DNA of 64,000 nt from Smallanthus sonchifolius (taxonomy: Eukaryota > Streptophyta > Magnoliopsida > Asterales > Asteraceae), in assembly GCA_023525975.1 (NCBI GenBank), contig CM042020.1:15368001-15432000 (forward strand). The letters are read 5' to 3'. The notes beneath the pieces were generated by a model, which saw only the letters and a list, made by a program, of their open reading frames with translations, searched no databases and was not told the origin of the DNA. Within the stretch, counting starts at the first letter, position 1. Each line of letters opens with the position of its first letter. Made by a program: the position numbers and the translations under genes. Below, piece after piece: positions 56,817 to 64,000 of this stretch.

Positions 56817-59800
56817 ATGGCTCGTGCATTTACCAGCGAATTCAATCTACGGGCTCTAACACAACCCGAGTGGAAGGGTGCTGCACTTCAATATAGGGAG
56901 ATAGTTGATTTCCTGAACCGCTCGAAGATCAGCTATGCCATATCTGCTGATCCTATTGTCTCAAGACCATATCTGGAGCAATTATGGGAAACTGCTGATC
57001 ACGACTGTACGGTAACCCCAAACGTCATTAGGGCTACTGTAGCAGGTCATGATATTGCTATTTCTGAAGACACCATCAGACGATTACTACAATTTAGGGA
57101 CTTATCAACTGATCCGGTGACTTACCCTGACTACTTCGTTGATGGATGCTGGAGACAAAGGATAGGGTATGTTGGTACCATGGACTACTCCTCGTATAAG
57201 TAGATGTGGGTACTTGATCAGTGGCGTTACTTCGCGCACGTCATGATCATGTGCCTGTCTGCTAGAAAGGCGGGAAAGGATGTCATGGGGCATGACTTGG
57301 CAGCTGCAATGGTTGGCCTCTCTCTTAACAAGGGTTACAACTTTTCAAAGTATATCTACAAGTCTATCACCGATCAGATCAATGCTGCTGATAGGTTTAG
57401 ATTTCTATTATACCCATAGTTCGTGCAGCTGTTGATTAATGATGCTGTACCCAATCTACCTCAGATTGGAGAGAGACTACAAGTTAAGCGGGTGGCCAAG
57501 AGAGTTTTCTCATAGTTCTTAACGCCAGGCAGTGTAGAACCTACCCCTGAGCATACTCCACTCTTTGGCCACCTAATTAATAAAGCATATGTGGCCCCTG
57601 CTGACTTAAGATGGTATAGTGCAGAGTCTGAGCCTGAACTCAGTGAACACAGTGATGAACAACAGGAAGAGGAGGAAGTTGAATCTGAAGATGAAATGTC
57701 TAAAGACGAAGGAGACGAAGAACAGGGAGTTGGGGGTGCTGAAGATTCTGACTTGGAAATGACCGATTCAGATTCATCTGATTCTGATGATGCACCATCC
57801 CAGGCACACCCAAGAAGATTGACGAAGGTGACCCTTCCCGAGTCATCTTCCAAGAGAAAGATACAAGAGACTAGCAGTGAATACGAGCCCGATTCTGATT
57901 CGGACGCTGCTATACAGAGACGCAGAAGAGAAAGTATAAACAAGCAACGGGGGGATAGGCCACACCTAGCTATCCTTCGTGAGGTAGAATTCAGTGCTCA
58001 GAGGCAAGCACGTGTAATGGCTACGAGTACTGATTCCACTTCTACCTCACCTTCACAACAGCTTTATAGGCGACAGCGGAGGAGGCCACGTGTAACACCT
58101 GATGTGGCTACCACTGCTATCACAGAGGAGGTTCCTGTCATAGTGTCCCTCCCTGTGTAATCTGTCCAAGTGGCGGTGACAACTCCTATTCTAACCGAGT
58201 CTGTCACCATCACCATCACCCCTACCACCATCCAAACAACCACCATCCCTACCTCAATTCCCACAACCACTCTTCAACACATCAGTGAACCATTTCCTGA
58301 GTTAGATTTTACTCATGGATTTGATTTTGATGAAATATTCACATTCCCAACTCATCAAGCAGAAGCATCGTCTTCCAGGGGACCTGATCCTCGTGATACC
58401 CAGATCACTACCCTAGAGACTCAAGTCGCTGGTCTTCTTGAAACGCTACGAAAATTGAGAGAAGAATCTGACAAACAACAGGGGCATATTAACTCTCTGA
58501 TTGATGAGGTAGCCGCACTAAAAAAAGCGGGCGGCTGATGACAAGCAGCGTTTAGAGCATGACACTATGGTGAAACTGGTCTGTGATATGGCCAAGACGT
58601 TTGCTGCTCAGGGAGAGAAGTTGAAGGAGCTATTGGAAAAGCAACCACCTAAGCCTAGCAGTGAAGAGGCTTGTCACTTAGTTGATCTAACTAAGGGTGA
58701 TGATCAGGACAAGGATCCTGAAGCCGGATCGAGTGGAAGTGAGCAACAATCGTCGGCTTTGGCGATTGTTCCCATTTCTACCGTGCCTATGGCTGAGGGG
58801 GAGTCCACTCAGAGTGAAGGTGGAGGTGATGCTTCAGGTGGTAATAAAGGAAAGTCGGTGGCTGACTTTTTGAAAGATCTATCTGACGACGTGTCGGATG
58901 ATGTGATCCTATACTTAGAGCCAGACTATTCCGAAGAAGCACAGATCGAAGCTCTCTGCAATCTGGAAGAGGGAGAGATCGACTCTGGTGACGACTGGGA
59001 TGAGGAGGATGATGATGTTGTAATCGAAGTTCCCAAGGGCGATGAGGAAGGAGAGTATCAGTTGTTTTGAAAGATCTATCTGACGACATGTCGGATGATG
59101 TCCAGACTATTCCAAAGAAGCACAGATCGAAGCTCTCTGCAATCTGGAAGAGGGAGAGATCGACTCTGGTGACGACTGGGATGAGGAGGATGATGATGTT
59201 GTAATCGTAGTTCCCAAGGGCGACGGGGAAGGAGAGTATCAGTTTGAAGATGGAGAGATTTTCGAAGTGCCATCCTTTGAAACTCATCTTGACACAGGTT
59301 CAGTCGAGTCTGCTAGTACTGTTGAGGCGTCAACTGAAGCCTCCCCTGCCAACCCTACACCTGTGGATCCAGAGGCACAGAAAGACAAACATATGCCTGA
59401 AAGTTCATCGAAGGATCCGGCTCCTGTCTGGAAAAAGACATCAATCATAGACAAACATGGAGTGACAGGGATGATCTTAGCTGTGAGGTTCAAGGAAGAT
59501 AAGAAGTTGTTTGCAATCAAGCGAGCTGGGGGGTTCAATACTTTGAACCAACCAGCTAAGCTTTCAACTCCTTGCCAAGATACGACCTCGTGAACCTAGC
59601 AAACCGAGAACTGCTGGGTCACTCAAATCACGCAGTAGCGATGGGTTTCTGGCAGGTTCTACAGCGAGAGGTAAGATCTGGGAAATTCGAAATGTTTAAG
59701 CCTCAAGTGCCCAAGTGAGTCAGGGACAAGAACGTTAGACATCATGTGACTAATAAAAGCTTAAAGAAACTGGTATACAAGCCAGTGCTGTGTGAAACCA

Positions 59801-60116
59801 AGATTCCCCTGAGCAAGTTATCTCAGGATATCCTCGGTAACATATGGTACTGGTACGTAGATCCTAAATCGGGCGAGGCAGTGGTGATTGGAAAGGTGTG
59901 GTCCGAGAGTGGAAGCTTAGTGCCAAGGGAATTGATCAGAGTGTTTGATGAGGTCTGCATCATAAACTTTTCTGTGAAAGATCTGGAGGCGCTAGCTGAC
60001 AAGTACTGCATGTACACGGACGAGTGGACAAAGTTCCTTGCTTCTAAATACAACAAGGTGATCAAGTTCTGCCTTGATTACAAGAAGAAGATGGAAGCTA
60101 AAGCTGGGGAGCAGTG
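56817..60116 (+). pseudogene. Env-like/ORF3 gene of the Sirevirus-like element
   Basis: The start MARAFTSEFN at 56817 is chosen because an upstream in-frame ATG (56781) would only add a hydrophobic run, which could alternatively be a signal peptide. One frame covers 56817-58538, with stops at 57201 (TAG), 57417 (TAG), about 57510 (TAG) and 58158 (TAA). In order: a globular N-terminus (YREIVDFLNRSKISYAI, DTIRRLLQF, WRYFAHVMIMCLSARKAG); an acidic S/D/E-rich middle (57640-57790); a basic stretch; and a coiled coil (TLETQVAGLLETLRKLREE). A frameshift in an A run near 58523 moves the frame; the coil continues to 58660. A tandem duplication at 58866-59243 follows, then KKTSIIDKHGVTGMILAV. After another shift the end is ILGNIWYWYVDPKSGEAVVIGKV, closing at 60116. 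ORFs of this kind follow pol in some Sireviruses. I see no clear membrane segment, so 'env-like' is positional only. Confidence 0.6.
58866..59243 (+). repeat. Tandem duplication of about 190 bp within ORF3
   Basis: Unit 1 is 58866-59063 and unit 2 is 59064-59243, both starting TTTTGAAAGATCTATCTG. Unit 2 lacks about 18 bp (TGATCCTATACTTAGAGC). The junction creates an in-frame TGA at 59068. Confidence 0.88.
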
Positions 60117-60143
60117 AAGACCGAAGACAATCCAGAGATGTTG

Positions 60144-60156
60144 TCAAGGGGGAGTT
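60144..60156 (+). other. Polypurine tract of the copia element
   Basis: CAAGGGGGAGTT directly precedes the 3' LTR, 28 bp after the ORF3 stop. It confirms that ORF3 is inside the element. Confidence 0.8.
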
Positions 60157-60642
60157 TGTTGAAGCACTTTTGTGTGACAAACACTCTAGATATTGTCTTA
60201 CCTTTTGTACTTCTCTTGTATGTATTAGTCTTTGTATGTTAGTGTCTGTATGTATTAGTTATCGAGTTGTAATTTCTAATGTATGTTCTTGTCGTCTGAT
60301 TTCTATAAGTGTTTTGCGCACTTAGCATGTGCGCAGGAATTACTTCCTGCATACTTAGAAAGTACGCAAGATTACTTTGCGTACTTGTTAAGTACGCAGG
60401 AACAATTTGCCCTTTAAGTGCGCAGAGATCAGGTCTAGTAACAGAAGTTATGTACACAGGCATTTGCACTCAGTTGTATTCTCTCTGTAACCTTCAAGTT
60501 TATAATAGACGGAGTTTCAAAGTGATTTCGTTGTCGGTTTACATTGTGTTACTTGATTCTCCACCTAGTAACGGGCATTCCGCACCCGGTCCGACTAGTT
60601 ACACACCCACACGTAATGATCCGAGACACCCAGGGACCTACA
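60157..60642 (+). repeat. 3' LTR of the copia element
   Basis: 486 bp, TGTTGAAG to CCTACA. It contains a palindrome cluster (60314-60427) with the same motif as the spacer, and a U5-like end (AACGGGCATTCCGCACC). The ends form TGT/ACA. Confidence 0.75.
60314..60427. repeat. Palindrome cluster in the copia 3' LTR
   Basis: Three full copies and one half copy of the GCGTACTT/AAGTACGC palindrome. Confidence 0.82.
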
Positions 60643-60858
60643 GTTACCCGGTCGATCTACGAAGTTTGGCATCCCGTTATGTTTATGTTGTTGACAATGG
60701 TTATGTTTAAGACAATGTTTTTCGTTTATGAATGTTGAACATGTTTTAATTATGTATGAAATGAATGATTCTGCTGCGTTATTTGATATTCAAGTTTAAG
60801 AGTTGTTTGTGAATGAGTAAATCCAACAAGTGAGGCCTCTCGGGTTTGGGGCCTTACA
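60643..60858 (+). repeat. 3' end of a family-C-like LTR (outermost host of the copia element)
   Basis: GTTACCCGG, then GTAAATCCAACAAGTGAGG and GGGGCCTTACA at the end, match the last 250 bp of the family-C LTR with many differences. No PBS follows, so this is a 3' or solo LTR. The copia element inserted into it. Confidence 0.7.
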
Positions 60859-61400
60859 CGAGTAAGGTAAATTGGCAATTACTTTTGGATCCGCGTAATT
60901 GTGAATTACAGGTGCACGTGCATGCTAGCGAATCTTATGGTGTTGATTAATGCTTATGTATCAGAGTTGATCCAATTACTCAACTATGACTACGAGAGAC
61001 TAATCACCCGAGTAATGATTTATAGAGAGTTATGAACAACAATTTGTGATAGTAATGGTGACAATGATGGGGTACTTTACAAAGATGAATGATGTCGGCA
61101 AGTATGAGCCAAGGGCAAGATGAAGAGGAGTGAAACTTCGAACTAAGTTTGACAGTGTTAAGTAACTCTAAAGAATGAGTAGAGAATATCAGATGAGGTC
61201 TTACCCTGAACCAAGTACATAGAGTCCTGAGAATGGCAAGACAAGCATAAACGAATGGCTAAGGGATCGTGCAAAGAAGGGTGATAGCCTGGGAATTGTG
61301 AGTCGGACTGAGTGGAATGTGAAGAACTCGACGTACGTTCGCCACAAGCTAGAAAGTAGCCGACGTGGGTTACATGTCAAGTCGAGTTATGGATTTTACC
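60859..61400. other. Unassigned sequence between two LTR ends
   Basis: No ORF, repeat or recognised motif was found. It has purine-rich stretches such as AGATGAAGAGGAGTGAAAC. It may be host DNA or internal sequence of an older element. Confidence 0.4.
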
Positions 61401-62206
61401 TGTAAGGGCCCAAACCTGGGAGACCTCACTTATTAGATTTACTCATCAACACATCGCTCATAAACATAAGACATTCATCAACACAGCGGAAACGATTTAA
61501 AACTTTAGCATACGCAGCGGAAACATAACATGTCTAATATAACTTGTCAATTACAAACCAAACTTGTCTTAAAACAGCATTAAAACATAACATAAATGGG
61601 ATGTTAGATGCTGATCTTCGAGTAACTCATCTTGCCAAGCCAAGCATCTACATCCATCAACAGCCACCTACACATAGCTGATGTGTATACTAAAAATCAG
61701 CAACGCTGAGTGAGTTCTAACGTTTACTTTAAATCAATCACTCAAAACATTTACTAATACATATATACAATCATTAAGACAAAACTTTACATACTTTACC
61801 ATTCAAAAACAATTTAAAACATTCATGTGATAACCATCAATTCCTCTTTATTGTACTGCACTCATGGCTAACATCCATGAGCGGCAATTACGCTTATCCG
61901 TCAATTCCCTTGTCATTACTGTACCGTCCTCATGTCTACTAACCATGAACCGACGAGTACCTGGTCAATGCCCCCATGGCTAACATCCATGAGCCGACAC
62001 TACCGCTTAACATGGTATGGCCCTAGCGACCAATACCGCTTAACACTGGTACAGGGAGGTTGCGTAGACCTCCTGAGCAATCGCCGTCACTCATCCTAGT
62101 TGCATAACTGTTAACGAGCCACCAAGGCTCTTACTAATGGGTAGCACCCATACCAGACATCTTATACAAGTAACATCTGTCCCAAGGACCTTAACAAGCT
62201 GGTACA
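61401..62206 (-). repeat. Family-C-like LTR, 3' part, minus strand
   Basis: On the minus strand it ends GGGCCCTTACA, preceded by a stretch matching GTGAGG and GTAAATC of family C. It also has the AACGCTGAGTGAGTTCTAAC counterpart of the element at 34768. It is cut at 62206 by the family-A LTR. No PBS is at its end. Confidence 0.7.
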
Positions 62207-64000
62207 TGTCACACCCTGAAATTCCACAGCGGTTTACCCGCGGTTGTGACTGTCAAGGATCATCGGTCCTGGTCATTTTGAACGACCTCTAAATGGTTTT
62301 CGAAAATACTTTCCATTTGAACATCATACAAAAATAAATAAGTAGTACAAAGTATGAAAATACAGAAAGTAAAGTGCGGAAGCAATAGTAATAGTATCAA
62401 AATACAGAAGCATAAATATTTAGGTTCCCATAAACCTAAGCTTCTAATGAAAACATGAAATGAGACCCCTGAAGTGCAACCCTAGTCCATGCATGAATGT
62501 TTATCGACCTGAGATAAACATGCTTAAAAGTGTTAACACAGGGTTGGTGAGTTCACAGCTTTAAGTAACAGAAAAGAAATAAAAAACAGGGTAACAGTAC
62601 GCATGTATACTAGTGATTCGATTGTTGATCAGACAATAAACATTAATTATATAAACAACACCGAAACCGAAGCTCAAAGAAGGAATGCAGAAACTAGCAT
62701 TTTGCCTCTTACGTGCCCAGCATGCAATGGACTAGGTCAATTATGCACCCGTTTGACTCCCAGTCAGAGTTAGCAAGTCCGGACAACCGACCTGCCCGAG
62801 CCCTAGAAATATTAAGGCTATAAGGTCTATGAAAGGTAAACGTGGTTTATGTAACCACATTCATCCAAACGACTCAATGTTGAAAGGTTACATTGACGTT
62901 TTTTGAAAAGGTTTGAAAAGGTTTGACCAAGGTTTGACCAAGTTCGACTAATGTTGACTAATGTTGACCAATATTTACCAATGTTGACCAAGTTTGACAC
63001 GACGACCCGTTGGTGACACATGGTGAAGACATGTACACGTAACACATAAGTAACACCTTATGACATAACACACATGTTTCAAGTAATTACATAAGTAAGT
63101 AACACATACTAAGTAACATAGTTGCATATGTTCATAACATAGATGGTAACACATAGTCTTAAGTAACTGCATAAGTAAGTAACACATACTAAGTAACATA
63201 GTTGCATACATTCATAACATAGATGGTAACACATAGTCTTAAGTAATTGCAAAAGTAAGTAACACATACAAAGTAACATAGTTGCATACATTCATAACAT
63301 AGATGGTAACACATAGTCTTAAGTAATTGTATAAGTAAGTAACACATACTAAGTAACATGGCATCCGTACATCCTTAGAACATATTCCAAACCTGTTAAC
63401 AAATAATCCACATAAATCATGCTATTGTACTAGTCATCTAGTAATACCTTTTCAACCCATTTGAACATACCACATAACATGACATTTTGGTACTATAGTT
63501 CTTAACATAACAAAGTTTCCCTTTTTGGACAATTAGGGTTTTAGTACACTTTAGGTGTCATAGCTCAAAAAAAACAAACTATACATGAATTTATACTAAT
63601 AATATGCTATTAACATGATTCTACACATACACTTTCCATTTAAAGCAAAGGTGAAGTTTCCAAACCAATAAAGTGTCCTTTATTAGCAAGGTCTTCCAAA
63701 ACGGGTCATAGCAACACTTTAAATCACATATTCTTTCAATAATCATCTAAGCATATTATAACAATGTTATTTAACCTATTTAGGACATCTATAACATACA
63801 AATGCAAAATATGTTCCAATAAAGTTTCCTTTTTAGGAAAGTGGTCCAAACGACCTCCTACACATGTATAACTTTAATAGATGTTATAGAACCATATTTG
63901 CATGCTTTTATCCATTAAAACACCATAACTCAAAATATCACAAATAAAGTTTCCTTTTATAGAAAGACGACCCTAACATAGTGTAAAACAACATTTCAAC
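62207..64000 (-). repeat. Family-A LTR, second copy, running off the right edge
   Basis: TGTCACACCCTG at 62207 and the next 1.8 kb match 15198 to about 17200. There is no PBS to its left, so it is a 3' LTR or solo LTR. Relative to the first copy it lacks about 260 bp near 62776 (between GTTAGCA and CCGACCT) and has an extra 80-bp array. Confidence 0.85.
63080..63360. repeat. 80-bp tandem repeat, about 3.5 copies
   Basis: Units begin AAGTAATTGCATAAGTAAG and contain CATAGATGGTAACACATAG. They start near 63080, 63161, 63241 and 63321. The corresponding part of the other LTR copy (about 16500) has only one diverged unit. Confidence 0.88.

Larger units (their letters stand above)
21236..60642 (+). 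mobile_element. Decayed Sirevirus-like Ty1/copia element, split by 27.6 kb of insertions
   Basis: Segment 1 (21236-24098) holds gag, protease and the start of the GAG-pre-integrase domain. Segment 2 (51701-60642) holds integrase, RT, RNase H, spacer, env-like ORF3, polypurine tract and 3' LTR. Copia order (IN before RT), a long Gag with coiled coil and two knuckles, and an ORF after pol point to the Sirevirus lineage. The 5' LTR and Gag N-terminus are missing, probably displaced or lost at the Athila junction. Many stops and frameshifts show an old copy. Confidence 0.8.

Noticed and set aside
60074..60710. 83- and 133-codon ORFs around 60074-60710
   Set aside because: They cross the polypurine tract and LTR edges of the copia element and follow its palindromes.

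Overview
The window is plant nuclear DNA made almost entirely of nested LTR retrotransposons. I see no host gene, no tRNA or rRNA gene and no bacterial feature. The clues to a plant are Ty3/gypsy chromovirus (Tekay/Del-like), Athila-like and Ty1/copia Sirevirus-like coding regions, primer-binding sites matching plant initiator tRNA-Met and tRNA-Asp, TG...CA LTRs and 5-bp target-site duplications (TSDs). The leader ORFs and Sirevirus ORF3 look to me like those common in Asteraceae. That placement is inference from memory of the families and was not tested.

Left part (1-18269). An old Tekay-like gypsy element lies on the minus strand: 5' LTR about 15198-18269, an accessory ORF 14083-15055, gag from 13814 down, and pol down to 1594. 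Its integrase is cut at 1594 by the LTR of another element that extends past the left edge. Its gag is split inside a zinc knuckle by an 8.4-kb Athila/Tat-related element (4352-12786). That insert has 1635-bp LTRs and encodes only Gag and protease. A broken Athila-type env-like ORF and its 3' region follow at 18270-21235.

Centre (21236-60642). A decayed Sirevirus-like copia element on the plus strand starts within gag. It is split at 24098/51701 by 27.6 kb of later insertions. The first insert is a minus-strand non-autonomous element with 2338-bp LTRs (family B). An autonomous family-B element (30966-49876) sits in that element's 5' LTR, on the plus strand, with an intact 1511-codon gag-pol. 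A Tekay-like element of family C (32890-42122) sits in the 5' LTR of the autonomous element, with an intact 1522-codon gag-pol and nearly identical LTRs. Insertion order is therefore copia, non-autonomous B, autonomous B, then C. After the break the copia element continues with integrase, RT-RNase H, a 2.2-kb spacer, an env-like/ORF3 gene, a polypurine tract and its 3' LTR.

Right part (60643-64000). This holds pieces of C-like LTRs in both orientations, 0.5 kb of unassigned sequence, and a second copy of the family-A LTR running off the edge.

Two patterns stand out. (1) Two element families carry, between the 5' LTR and gag (or in place of gag), an ORF with an acidic Pro/Ser-rich N-terminus, a coiled-coil-like middle and a hydrophobic C-terminal tail, which looks like a tail-anchored accessory protein. 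(2) Four unrelated families each carry their own clustered 12-24 bp palindrome, in LTRs and sometimes in internal non-coding DNA. That architecture is known from Sirevirus LTRs and is seen here in Ty3/gypsy elements too.
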